Shown: in pieces, positions 1 through 11,844 of the stretch
Numbering within the stretch: the stretch's first letter is position 1
Layout of the letters: each line of letters begins with the position of its first letter
Origin: Hysterangium stoloniferum
Taxonomy: Eukaryota; Basidiomycota; Agaricomycetes; Hysterangiales; Hysterangiaceae
DNA length: 64,000 nt
NCBI GenBank assembly: GCA_015178975.1
Contig: WHVD01000006.1
Location: 248,001 to 312,000 of the forward strand
Direction of reading: 5' to 3'
Translations under genes and position numbers: made by a program
Notes under the pieces: generated by a model
The model's database searches: none
Seen by the model: the letters and a program-made list of their open reading frames with translations, nothing else
Told to the model about the DNA's origin: nothing

Positions 1-1286
1 GTGGAGGGGGTGGGGGGGCATTAGGAAGAAGGGGAAATCCATGAGAAACCGGCTGAAAGGTTTGTGGTACCTGTGCAGAAGGGAATCCAGGTGGCAAGGT
101 CGTCGGGACACCGGGTGGCGGTGGTAAGAATTGTGGGGGGTACGTGGTTGATGGATAAATTTGAGTAGTTGGTTTCTGCGTTGGAGGAAGATCTGGAGGA
201 AGCGGAGGGAGTGGAGGTTCAGACACTGCAGGTGACCTGTGAGACTTGCAAGACGGGAATAAACAATGGGACTCATACTAGTTGATGGCGGTGGCCCTTC
301 TGGCATTAGAATTTCATCGTCTGAATCATCCTGATTTCCATCGCTACCGCCAGCCTCACCAGTGGGAGGTGGACCCGCGGGCATAACTATATCATCATCT
401 GAGACTGTAAAAGAAATTAGTAACAGAGTTGGAACACTTTCAGATCTCAGCGCGTGTAAAGGCTGTAAAGGCACCTTCGTCGTCGTCGCTATCTTCATCC
501 TGACTGTCCACTTCGTCCGGTCGCAACACTGTACATCCCATTAACCCGCATATATAGCTGAAAAAAGAATGTAAATCTCACGTCGCTCCATGTAGGGCAT
601 TCCCGGCGGCGGCACACCAAAGGGGTTCATGACTGGATCATAGTAGATACTCCGGTCAGGATGTCGCGGAATACCATTCTTATCAAAAATCTTTCTTTGC
701 TTCTTCTGCACTTCTTCTTTGTCGGCACCTTGTTCGTTTTTTTTGTAGCGCCCACGAAATACTAATTTCATATGCTCTGGATGCTCCGCAACCCACTCAT
801 CTTTCTTTTTGTTGATACGAGATAGCTCAGTCCGGAGGGAAGCTAACTGAGCCTTTTGAGCAGCCGATATCACGCCATCGGTGTCTAGGCCACACAAATC
901 TTATGGGCATATTGTGGAATATTTAGGCATGAGGCTCACCGGCTTTCTCCAAACGTTCGATATCCTCTTCGATGCCTGGAGTTCGTATATCAGCCTCTAA
1001 GAACTTGTATATCAGAAGCTGGACACACTAGTAGTATCCTTCTTTACTAGGGCAAAATCACGTGTTTTCTGCCGTTCTGTTTTGTTCTAAAAGCATCCCA
1101 TGAATTGGCCACTCCAAAATCGGTGGGCGACTTCAGCCTAAGGGCAAGGCAAAGGTAACGCCTACCTTCTTTAGTTCCTTCTTTCGCTCCGCCTTTCCTG
1201 TTCTGACGTGAGAATAGAAATTGAACGTTTTGGATCGACTACTTACTATGTGCATCTGCTGGATTGAGGTTCTTTCCCTTCACCAT
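1..1286 (-). CDS. WBP11/Saf1-type splicing factor, C-terminus off the left edge
   Basis: Spliced gene on the minus strand; the 3' end lies outside the window. The ATG at 1286 opens a basic N-terminus (MVKGKNLNPADAHRK, then AERKKELKKNK after an intron) that matches the Wbp11/ELF5/Saf1 N-terminal domain. The exon at about 897-541 carries the second half of that domain, with INKKKDEW, a long basic helix and the motif YYDPVMNPFGVPPPGMPY. Toward position 1 come acidic stretches, two 'MPxGPPP' motifs and a proline-rich tail, the usual WW/PQBP1-binding part of this family. Family members act in pre-mRNA splicing in the nucleus. One intron near 1006-1030 would have to be only about 23 bases to keep frame, so that junction is uncertain. 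The gene is divergent from ERG2, 117 bases away. The family call is firm; the exact exon edges are not. Confidence 0.85.
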
Positions 1287-1403
1287 CCCAGCTGTACGGT
1301 GTAGATAATCAGTATTTCGGTGTTAAGTATTGACCTCCAGATGCCTCACGTGATTCTGTGACAGTGACGCTGGCCTCATTTTGTCTTTTCTGCCTGGAAC
1401 GAT
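1287..1403. promoter_or_regulatory. shared promoter between WBP11-type gene and ERG2
   Basis: Only 117 bases separate the two divergent start codons, so both promoters must lie here or run into the neighbour's transcribed region. No clear TATA box is visible. The stretch includes a CACGTGA motif at about 1347. Inferred from gene layout. Confidence 0.5.
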
Positions 1404-2301
1404 ATGGGAAAAGCTGAATTAAAGGCTATACCCAACAAGCTAAAGCGTCGCCATGATTATACCGGCATGGCCCTTATATGGGGGTCGTTCTTATTTCTTG
1501 CTATAGCAGGTTGTGCATATCTTGATTCCATTAGGGTATAATTGGACTTTTATGCGCTTCTGCCATGCTAATATAAGTGATCTAGGAGCGTTTCTATGTG
1601 TTTGAGCCCACTTTTCTACATGCATTGTCTAAAGATGCTGTATCCACCCACGGAAATGCAACGGATCTCATTATAAACCATATTATATCCAACCTAAGCG
1701 AGACGTATTCGACTACGGACGGATCGACTCCTCAAATCGCTCTTCAAACCCAAACAAGTCCAGAGCATTGGGTACTAAACAATGCTGGAGGGGCGATGGG
1801 AGCGATGCTCATTATTCACGCGTCTGTCACTGAGTATCTCATCATTTTTGGAACCCCATTGGGGACCGAAGGCCACACAGGCCGTCATACTGCCGATGAC
1901 TATTTCCACATCCTAGTTGGCGAACAATGGGCTTTTTCGGCGGGGGCTGTGGAGAAAGAGGTAATGACATGCGGCTGATTTCAACACTGGCCAAGTTTAA
2001 CTTTTCGGTCTGTGATAGGTCTACGGTCCTGGTTCCGTTCATCTTCTCCCTCGTGGATCTGTCAAACAGTATAAAATGCATGAAGGGTGCTTTGCCCTTG
2101 AATACGCCCGTGGTAGGTTTTTTCTCGATCCCGCTTATAATTTACAATTTATTGAATTCGGCGTCAGGTTGGATACCCCCGATGTTGCCATTTGGTTTGG
2201 CGGACATCTTGTTTTCGACATTGGATTTTCCTACCTTCTATCATACTGCAAGAATAACGGGAAGAGAAACCATCAGAAATCTGCTCATTGGAAAGTTTTG
2301 A
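1404..2301 (+). CDS. ERG2: C-8 sterol isomerase (ERG2 / sigma-1 receptor family)
   Basis: Four exons: 1404-1535, 1586-1960, 2019-2112 and 2168-2301, all with GT...AG introns, giving 244 residues. The enzyme moves the C8 double bond to C7 in ergosterol synthesis at the ER membrane. Residues about 20-42 form an N-terminal membrane anchor. The family signature is very clear: [10 protein letters not shown], then [29 protein letters not shown] and GEQWAF, followed by the C-terminal block [20 protein letters not shown] and [17 protein letters not shown]. The acidic residues used by ERG2 and sigma-1 receptors lie within these blocks. The ATG is the first in frame and precedes the anchor directly. 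It is divergent from the WBP11-type gene; the hydrolase gene follows 153 bases downstream on the same strand. No damage is seen. Confidence 0.95.
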
Positions 2302-2454
2302 GGAAAAACATGAATACCCTTGCATAATGTTTGTTACGCCAGATGTATTTGAAAATGGTCTTAAGCTTGTATCATAATTTTTGCTGAATTTTGAAGGTGA
2401 TAAGTAAAATACGTTTAAAACCAGTGATGGAGAACTTGCAACGGCGCTTATGAG

Positions 2455-3630
2455 ATGTCTTGTTATCCCATGTTGAATTTCTTGTCATCAACCTCTTTAC
2501 ACAGTAGATCGTATGTTTTTCGATCACGGCTGTTCTCTTCTACTAATGCTCGTCGTTTTGTTCCAACTACAAATCCGCCATCTTTGACGTTGGCAGCATC
2601 CGTTGTGCTCGGTTTGCCATTGGCTCTATGGACTTATAAGGTCATACACATCGATTAGCAACCAATGCACGAGCTCATTATTCTGGGGACTTAGTGCCTG
2701 GCCATGGTACTTTTTCAACGGAAACTTATCTATATGGGTTACATCCCAATGGGATCTCGGCAAGAGCACATTGACTCTTATCGAGATCAACTCCTCGATT
2801 TTGATTTTCAGGAAATTCAGTTACGTAATAATTCAGGTGTCACCCTGTATGGGATAGCCATACGCAAGCAACACGTATCGAACAATAAACCTCGAGCGAC
2901 GGTGGTCTACTTCCAGGGTAATTGTTCTTTTTCGCCTTTTTCGTCCGAATTCAAGTCTAAGACCAACAATATCCCAGGAAATGCTGGAAATCCGCTGCAT
3001 CGAATTCCTGTATTCAAAACGTTACTTGGTGCATGTTCTAATTTCAATCTCACCATTCTTGCCATGGCGCCACGATCATTTTGGCGGTCTTCACTTCGTA
3101 GTCCCACAGAAGCTGGTTTACTCATCGACTATAATGATACCATCCGCTATGCCTTGGAACAGTGGCCCGGTGATCCAATATTTTTGCTTGGACATTCCCT
3201 CGGGGCGAGTATTGCAGCATGCCTAACATCACAGTTGGAGGATTCGGAAGCAAACAACCGCATACAGGGCCTTATATTGGAAAACCCCTTCTCTTCGATT
3301 CCCGATATGGTCCGGGCCCTGTACTCAAGCCGATGGCTTCCATATCACTATCTTGCCCCATTAGCGTGGGACAAATGGGACGTAGTACAAGCCATCCGTA
3401 TTGCCCCTGAAAAGTCCATGTTCAAAAGATTGGCGCACAACGGAGGAATCTTGGTGCTTCAAAGTGAGAATGATGAGGTTGTCCCCCTATCAATGTCACG
3501 GACCATTTGTGAGGCCGCAGAAATTGAATCTCCCGTTCTCATTCGTGGTGCTCTACACGAGAACGCATGGGAGCGGAAGGAATGGTCGTCAACTATAAAG
3601 AGGTTTTTGGCGAGGCTCGTTAATCTGTAA
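2455..3630 (+). CDS. alpha/beta hydrolase, Bem46/ABHD13-like
   Basis: Three exons: 2455-2640, 2695-2917 and 2978-3630, giving 353 residues; frame is kept through both introns. The N-terminal 65 residues are rich in Ser/Arg and hold a hydrophobic segment (about 45-60) that may be a membrane anchor or targeting sequence. The hydrolase fold starts with the oxyanion-side motif YFQGNAGNPLHR. The nucleophile elbow is GHSLG, the acid is in LQSENDEVVP, and the histidine is in GALHENAW, so a full Ser-Asp-His triad is present. In most relatives the segment after strand 4 reads RGY or RGYGxS; here it reads RSFWRSS. Family members are serine hydrolases of unknown substrate, often membrane linked. The specific reaction cannot be told from sequence. 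Confidence 0.85.
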
Positions 3631-4051
3631 ACTGGGCACGATGCAAACTGTATTCGGCCATGCTCAATTACCGCGCTTTAGGTGCGGTACCTCTGTGTTT
3701 CTAATACGTAATGTTAATCGATTGACGTATCGGTTAAGTCTAAATTTGAACGTCTGACAACAATAATATGTCTGACTCAAACACACTCGTATCTTAGTAT
3801 AATTACTTCGCCATGGTCTTCAAGTATTGTATGTAAGTCAAGTCTTTGCTGTGGTGTAATTATTAAATTATAATGGATCAACAAAAGTGTCGGTTCTATA
3901 TTTAGCCAATCAATAAACTACCCGGAATCGGTTTAGGTGCTTCCTCTAATAATATATATAGGCTTTCTGGTGGGGGGGGCTTCTTAGCGACCTCGAGTCC
4001 TCCTGAGTTGCCCCACCATCAGCCTCAACGTCTACATCTTTTCTATCCATT
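3631..4051. other. intergenic stretch
   Basis: About 420 bases, AT-rich, with no gene seen. A G-run lies at about 3971-3978, and the likely promoter and 5' leader of the small cysteine-rich gene lie just upstream of 4052, with a TATATATA-like run at about 3952-3960. Confidence 0.5.
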
Positions 4052-4535
4052 ATGAGTTCTAAGCCTACCAAGACTACAATTCAACCTAAGCCTTCTTCTG
4101 GCATGGGTATGTGGCCAAGCTTTTCTTCCGATGATGTCTCTAATAGTCATTATCGGTTCGGATAGTCTTATCCGTCCAGCCTTCTATCGAACAGGCCGAG
4201 CTTGAGGCCCAGCAGAAGAAAAACCATAAGACCTTACGTCTTCGCGGAGGAGGTGCAGGCAGGGTAAGTATTTATGTGACTCTTGTGCTTTGAGAGAGTG
4301 CTAATCCTATTCTATTAAAGGACTGCCTCTTAGGAGCCATTGAGTGCTTCCTATGTTTCGAGTGTTGCAAGGTCAGTATTGTTATACTATTCCCCTCTTC
4401 CCTCACATAACGTTATTCTCCCGCGAATAGGACTGTTGTGAATGTGAGTAAAGTCCTAAACGTAGCGTAGCAATATCTTACATTATGTTAGGTTGTGCTG
4501 ATATCATATGTTGCCCTTGCGAGATGTGCTGCTGA
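4052..4535 (+). CDS. small cysteine-rich protein with poly-Cys C-terminus
   Basis: Five small exons (4052-4106, 4166-4263, 4321-4371, 4431-4443, 4492-4535) joined by canonical GT...AG introns give 86 residues. The fourth exon is a 13-base micro-exon. The N-terminal half is polar (Lys, Gln, Ser, Thr), then a short LRLRGGG motif, then about 35 residues with 14 cysteines in pairs and triplets, ending in CC and a stop. There is no signal peptide. The layout (polar N-terminus, LRLRGGG, Cys-rich tail) resembles small, widespread but uncharacterised basidiomycete proteins and loosely the CYSTM class, whose Cys-rich tails are thought to associate with membranes; this likeness is from memory. Frame agreement across four introns supports a real gene. 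Function unknown. Confidence 0.72.
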
Positions 4536-4695
4536 TTCTCTCAAAGTCTGTGCCGGATATTATCTTCACAGTTGTAATTAGTATGCGGACACATTTGAAC
4601 TTTTGACATTGCTTTCTTCGATTAACACAAACTAGAAGCTCACGAAAAAAAAAAAACATATACATGAGATTCAGATGCTACATACATACAAATCA

Positions 4696-7600
4696 TTACT
4701 GGAAATTAAATAAGAACGCACGTTCGTCGTGTAAATGGAACAGTAAAACGTGACGCTTTCCTTCCTCTTTCTTCTTCATAACTGCCTCTTTTATCGCTGC
4801 AGCCCGTGCACTTGGAATCTGGGGCATGGCCGATAATACAGCTCGCCATGCGTCCTCGTTTGTTAGCCAGCCGGCGTTTGCATCGCTGATCATGACATTA
4901 AACGCCGAAGCGGGTATATCGACAGCCACAATAGGCAATCCTTGCTGTATCGATTGTCGTAGGGAACTGCCAAATGCATAGGCAAGATCACTAGCTTTCT
5001 CCTTGGCAGGATTCAAAGCATCCTTGATCCCCTTCGGTGGCTTCTTCAACTTCCGATTGGCATCCTGCAGCAAGATTAGCTGAACGTCATCACCAACTGT
5101 TGGTTCCTTTGAGAGTGTTTGGCTGGACACGTTCGTTATTGACGACGCAGCTATGTCAATCTTCCGTTGATCTGCAATCTGCGAGAGAAGAAACGGGACA
5201 AGATCATGTCGTGTAACTCATAGCGAATCCCATCAGTATGCATTTGATAGCCAGTTGATAAGACTTACCTCCGGTCTCTGTTTCTCTGAGGACTGACTTG
5301 ACTTTGAAAGCTGGTTGGTCTTGACGCGCTGTTGGCGGCTTCGGATATACGATAAACCTAGAACAAACACTCATCAATGGCATGTATAATGAAGAAGAAA
5401 TAAACGCACAAAATCCCTTCATCCGCACATCTCTTGACATGATCTTCACCGTTATTGAGAGCAATGTCATACATAATATCGGCACTGATGTTATGCTTCC
5501 ACAAAAAAGCAGCGATTTCGAGCCGCTCAATCATATGCCCAGCTTGAAATGACTACAGTGCGCAGCTTTCAAAGCCAAATTGCGACGAAAGAATTCTATC
5601 ACATACAAAAACATAGACGTCACAACGTCTCGGCGAGAACGCTCCAAACGACCTCTTTTCTTTAATCAAGCTACTGACAGACGTGCTTTGATGAGTCGCA
5701 AGATGCATAGCAATCCTCTCAATATCAATTTGTACAGCGAAAGCGCGAACAGCGTCCAATTGCATCGTTGGATCGGCAAACTTCCGTATGAGATGGTCGT
5801 ACCTTTTTTTTAAAAAATCATTATTGCAGATGTTTAAATGACCACAGCTTGCTAACCTTCCACCCGCTGCAATCAGCTCGACTCGTTTTGAAGGCCGGAC
5901 GATTTGAAACCAGACCCCTGATTCAATGAAATTTTTGTTATCCATTAACGGTCGGAACTTGATCGCTCGCGAGACACCCATTGCTTTGGCATAACGAGTG
6001 ACCTGTCTGATTTCGTCCACCATAGGCGCAAGCATTGATTGCAGACTAGTGGAGACTTTGGAGACATTCGCCATGAGAAGCTCCAAATCATCTTGTATAG
6101 TATAATGATCAGTGATACATCGTAAAAATAGCAAACAGGCAATCTACCAGATTCAGACAACACTTCTAATTCGTCAAGCGTGCCCTTTGCTATATTCGCT
6201 TTCACTAGCAAACCTCGCTTCGTACGCCATGAAGTTTTCCCCTGGGAAAGAACATCTTGAACATGTGTACGCCTTGCAGCAGGTATTCGATTGTAAATTT
6301 GGGTCTTGACTATGGTGGTTATTATGAGAATAGTAGCCACGAATCAAAAACAGCAGTCACATACTATCTGTGTGGGTAACTTGAATAACATAATCTTGAA
6401 GCTCAGGTCCGGGAAACGCGTTAAGACATTGGTCGGCAATCCCAAGTAATTCAGCCACAGCGGGTGCTGCACTTAGTGTTAAATCCGGTGTAATTATATC
6501 AACGACCGCTGCTTTGCGAACATTGGGATGTCCACCACCTAGACTGTGAAAGTTGTCACGAATGATACAACAAATCATGTATAACCCTAAATACCTGGTG
6601 CTGAAAACATCACCAATATGATAGCGCTTTATTCTTCGAATGTTGTTTTGTGCCGCACGTCGAGCCATAGGTAACAGGCCATTCCGTGGTAATGAAACTA
6701 ACTCTCCGTCACGATCTAAAAAGAACACAGTGTTTGGGCCGTAGTCATCCGACTGGACTTTTGGTAGCAAGGATGGCAACGATGAATCTACGGCACCATG
6801 AAGACGGAAAATTTCTGATAGGTGGTCTTGGACAATGGGCAACAATGGTGCATATGCAGGGACAAGGAGGTCCCTGTCATATGCCAGCGCCGTTGGCCTC
6901 GGTGCCTGACCAAAAAGTGAGTTAAGGACTTCTCCGTAATGTACAGAGCCTCTTTGAGCTATAGGACCATACTTCGGTTGATGACTAAAGTTATGTACTT
7001 GAACATTACTCACTCATGACGCTCAGTGCATCCCTGAAATATTCATCCTGCACCTTAGGAGGTAAGAGATCGCTACGCGACAGCTGTTGGGCTGTCGGAC
7101 GAGCATCGACATCATGTTGAAGTAGTGATGTGATAACTGCTATAAGATCAAGTTTTCGTAAAACAATTATGACGAAACCCTCACTCTGCCTTTGGCGAAG
7201 GCGACCCTGCCAAGTAGTAGGGAACACAATTTCTGGCGTTCTTAGGTTCTCGAGGACTGCTATGCGCTCGGATTGCGTGCTAAAAGAAAAATTCATCTCA
7301 AAAAAGACAATACCAAGGCTATACATATCCGCTTTGGTATGGTCATGTTTGCGGACGGAACCTGAACTGATGACCTCCTGTAAAAAGACGAGAAGTCACC
7401 CAATAAAGAGCTTGATAAAGAAGAACAAGGTACCGGCGCCGTGTATAAACGCGTTCCAATATCCAGTGTCATGTCTTCGGGACTCTTGGCTGGATCGGTG
7501 TCGAATGAGGACGACGGCACAGCTGCTGCAAAGTTAGACGTCGCAAGACCGAAATCGCCCACTTTGACATCGCCATTCTTATCTGCGAAGAAATATTTCA

Positions 7601-10600
7601 AGAGAGCTCGACTGCACTACCTGGACATCTCCTACCAATGAATATGTTTCCGCATTTGACTAAAATTAAGGATTTGAAAATTTGAGGATTGAATGACAAC
7701 TCAATGACTCACTGTCACGATGTAACTACATAGATAAAATTGGATAAGCTAAACCATTAAAAATTAAAAGCCTACAATCCCGAGACTACACATATGGGCA
7801 AGAGCATCCAATAGCTGGTGGAACAAGCGCCAAGCATCGTCTTCACTGAGACCCTCAGCAATTCTCTACTAGGAAGTGAGTGATTGTGTAAGGTGACACG
7901 AATGCGGTCGTCATACTTCGATCAACGTTTGTCTTTCCACGAATTCCTACAAACTAATCTCAAAAAGGCACATCTTCAGTGAATGCTGTCATTACCATTT
8001 GAATATATAGGATACGATGAGAAGGCGGCATTGACTGTTTCTCGGTATATCTGGACAAGACGGGTGATAAACTGCCAGACTCTTCGCTATCTGAATCGTC
8101 CATGGATGACAGGTGTCCGGAGCTTCCTTGAGAGAAATGGATGCTTGGAAACGAAGTGGCTTGATTTCTACCACTATGCGTCACGAGTTCGTCAAGATCG
8201 ACTGCAAACGGGTCGTCGATATTTGGCTGACGAGAAGTCTCTTCAGAACCGTCGCTGGAGGAGTCGTCTTCAAAATCTGAACTAGATCCAGATGCCGCTC
8301 CGTCCGGACTTTCTAACCAGGTCGTATAATAGCGCACTATATGACGATGCTGAAGTCTACTCAGTAGTTTCACCTCTCGAAAAATTTTCTCGTCGTCCCG
8401 GGTATTCTGAAGTAATTTGATTTTCTTGACCTGTAGGCAAGCGTTAAATGCGCATTGTAGTTTCCTGGCACGGTCATACCGCATATATGCGACCATCGAG
8501 GCGATTACGAGCCTTGACTGATGGGGCTGATTAATACAGTCCCCGTGGATACAGGTATCGAGAAACACTGACCTACTCGACCAAAGCCACCTTCTCCAAG
8601 GTGTTCTAACTCTTCCCAGTCTTCGCGCCAACGGCTGTGAGACTGTTGGGTAGAGAAACTATTTGATTCCACTTCAGGCAGCCGTCCACTCCAAAACTTT
8701 CCATGTAATTTCAGGACGGACGGAGAAGTGATTGTAAGGCTAGGGCGTCTTTCAGATTTGATGGCGGTCGGTAAATTGTTCAATAATGTAAGACAAGATG
8801 TTGTCCGCCTTCTACTAGCTTCCCACATTGCCATAACCATGTCTCTCATAGTTTCGGGAAATTTTGCTTTTTTCATAATATCGACGTTAGCTCATACCAC
8901 AAGGCCATGTTGTAACGAGCTCACTGGATCTAATGGCAGCTGGTGGATCATTAAATTCCAAAGCAGCATCGGTACCCAGAACCATTTGAATAAAAACAAC
9001 AGCCAGCTGTGATATATCTCTGCGGAGTAGAAAAATCAGCTTGCCTCAAATTATGCAAGTAATGCTTTGATCACCTCGTGCGGGTATAGCTTAAAGGAGA
9101 GTGAACAGCTTCTTTGGGTAACCTTAGGACAAGTTAGCTCTTTGAATAGGATCCCTTTGCAAAAGAATGTTACCATGTTTCAGGAAGTAACGTTTTAGGC
9201 TGTTCAGGGAATGGTCCGAATGGGTTCGACTTGTGCAAATTGCTCAGCATCACGAACCACGAAGCTCTCTGTAGCTTAATGGTGGATGTAACAGCGTTGT
9301 TAGGAGTATTGAATACGCCCACGCATGTCGTTTCGATATCTGTGTCGTAGTGAGATAAGGCACAGTAACGCTTACAAGAACACGTACTCATGTGCATCAA
9401 TTCGCGTTGATGCAACTCTTTCAAAGCGGAAAGACTTTGACGCAAAAAATCCTGGTCAACGTTGAGTGCATTTACAGCGATAGATGTCCTAATTTCAAAA
9501 ACTCACAGTCGCTTTCAACAAAGACAAAGATGTTGCCGTGTTAAGGAGCTCATCAAGCAGTATTCGTGCTTCTTGTTCAACGAGGATTGCCATCCTGGGA
9601 TTTTGCCCCAATGACAACTTCACCGCATACACGGTAGAAAGATGTGGGTGACAGATGGCCGATTGGACACGTAAGACGCTTTCTATCTCTTCCAATTTTT
9701 TGCGGCCTGTCAAGAGATATGAGGACCGCTCCTTAAAGTTATAAATGAAGATTATCTATACCTTTAGCCGTTTCATAATAATTGTTATTGAAATTGAAAA
9801 GATGTAAATCGAGAACAAGTGATCCTCTTGGAGCCTCACACAAAGGTACAGCTTGCCATATTGTTCCGAGATGACCTTAGTATTTATATAAGTAAACTCA
9901 AAACAGCTTCGTTTTAAGGTATGTCGACTGACCAGGACGCGGATTGAAGATCATTACAGAGTCGAACTCAATTTCGTCTTTCACATTGGAACAGAAGACG
10001 TGAATTTTTTCTTTAAAAACTTCTATAGGAACCTCGGCAGTCTGGATAGGTTCGTCCGAGGTCGACAAGCCCCGTTTCCGGGCCTTTTGTCTTTCAACTC
10101 GTTGCGTCTCCTTCTTTCGCAAGGAATCAAGATTTAACTGGGTTGTAAATTGTTCACGCTGCCTTTCCTCTTCCTGTCGACGCAAATCAGCCTCAGCCTC
10201 GAGATGCATTTGAAGTGCCTGGATATGGCACTATCAGCGACAGCAAGGAACTACAAAGGTAATTTTTACTTCTTCCTCTTGGGCAGCACGATGTGTCATT
10301 TCACTTGCGAGAGACGGTGCAGGTATTTCGGCTTTGATGTTATTACGAAGCCAATCAAGGCATAAATCATATATCTTCATTTCTACGTAAGTATCGCTGC
10401 GTTCAAGGGAGGGGTGCAGAACTGGGATTTACATCGTAGATCATGGGATTGCCTATACCCTTTCTGGCTTTTCCATTAATGAGTTCTTGAAGGATATTTA
10501 CATGCTTTTCCGTCAAACCAAAGACTGGCCTCTGTATCTTCAATATGGGGAGACTGCTTGGGTATCTTTGTGTGAATCTGGACAGACAAGATGCGAATCA

Positions 10601-10889
10601 GCATACTTGGGCGATAGTGTTGCTATTAAGGCCTCACGCCACATGTAAGTCAAATCTTATGGCATCCGCGCATTCTGATTCTGGATGTCGAACCCTTAGG
10701 ATGAATTCGGGTGGTCCCTTCACATATCTCCATGAAAAGGCGTTCATTTTACACTCCTTGGGTACAAACCTTGATATTCCATGCATTATTTTTCGGTGGG
10801 GGAGGCAAAAAGTCCTTTTCTGGAAATATGGAACGTAAAACTTCAATTTCTTCACGTTGTTTTGTTTCTGGGGATTGCGATAGGTCCAT
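4696..10889 (-). CDS. GCN2: eIF2-alpha kinase GCN2
   Basis: Large multi-exon gene. It senses amino-acid starvation through uncharged tRNA and phosphorylates eIF2-alpha. Domains run in the expected order. An RWD domain that binds GCN1 starts at the ATG at 10889 (EVLRSIFPEKDF ... LTEKHVNILQELI). A charged linker lies near 10209-9898. The pseudokinase covers about 9713-8990. The active kinase starts near 8660 with LGEGGFGRVG, has the Lys in YAVKKIKLL and the usual acidic Ser-rich insert at 8330-8050. Its catalytic loop HRDIKCGNIFI is split by introns near 7730-7650, and the DFG follows in VKVGDFGLA near 7560. The HisRS-like domain covers about 7013-5560 and the C-terminal ribosome/dimer domain about 5530-4696. 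The kinase HRD, DFG and ATP Lys are all present, so the enzyme looks active. Exon edges were checked only around the RWD and kinase. Confidence 0.93.
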
Positions 10890-11844
10890 TATTAATGCGA
10901 GCCTTGGCTATTGTTTGAAAGAGAAGGGGAGGGTCCTAAGACCTCGGCAACTCAAGCAACCATATCCTTATGATAATGTTGTGGTGGTGGTATGAATGGA
11001 GTGCAATGTTATTTATCCTATGCCCTGACTCGTGTAGTCACGCAATCACGTGAGATGCACGTAGGAATGAATCAGATGACATTCGACTTCATAAAATGGA
11101 ATCACATCCCTTCGTAATTGTTTCCCTTCACTTCATGTCTATGTTCCTATACTAATAGGTAGATAGTATTTCAAGATCTCGTCATTGACCAAAAAATACC
11201 CACACCTCTCAGGAGCACTGTTCCAAACGTTCAATGACCTTCTACTCGGTCAGCTTAATACGATTGTGCTGTTACTATGGCTATTCTCAAACCATTTATG
11301 ACCACAGCTCAAAGATGGTATGATTTAGAAATAAGAGAGACGCTTACCGCCAAACATGTAATAATTGAAGGCAAAAGACCAGAAACGGTGCATATCTTCA
11401 ATGTTTTTGTTCCCATTTTCTAAGCTATAAACCCAGCATCTGACCCATATTGTGGTGCCCTGTCATCTCTCCGATTCTTTGTCTATGAAATGGTATGTCA
11501 TGAGTCATGACAGCGCGTTCATGCCTCAAAAATCTTTGTAGGTTAACGTCTATATTCGAGGATCTGAATGACGTTCCTGAGCTATATCTGGCTATTATCA
11601 GTGAAGACTCCTCCATTGTATACTATCGTATAAGCTCAGGGATAGTTAAACCGCAATCATAGTTCTACTCAAACATTGTGCGGAATCGTCTCGTGATCTT
11701 GCTATGTTATATGTTGTAGCGAAAAGTTTTTGTTGGCAAGAACCCCAACTAGGTTTCTTATACATATATCCAATCCAATTATTAATGAGACGACATAGTA
11801 AATACTGGTGACTGTCCAATTCTGAAGATAGCAGCATCGTGCGA
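10890..11844. other. intergenic stretch upstream of GCN2
   Basis: About 950 bases between the GCN2 start and the end of the transporter gene, both on minus. It should hold the GCN2 promoter and the transporter 3' UTR. A TCACGTGA motif is at about 11046-11053. Only short random reading frames are seen on either strand. Confidence 0.5.
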
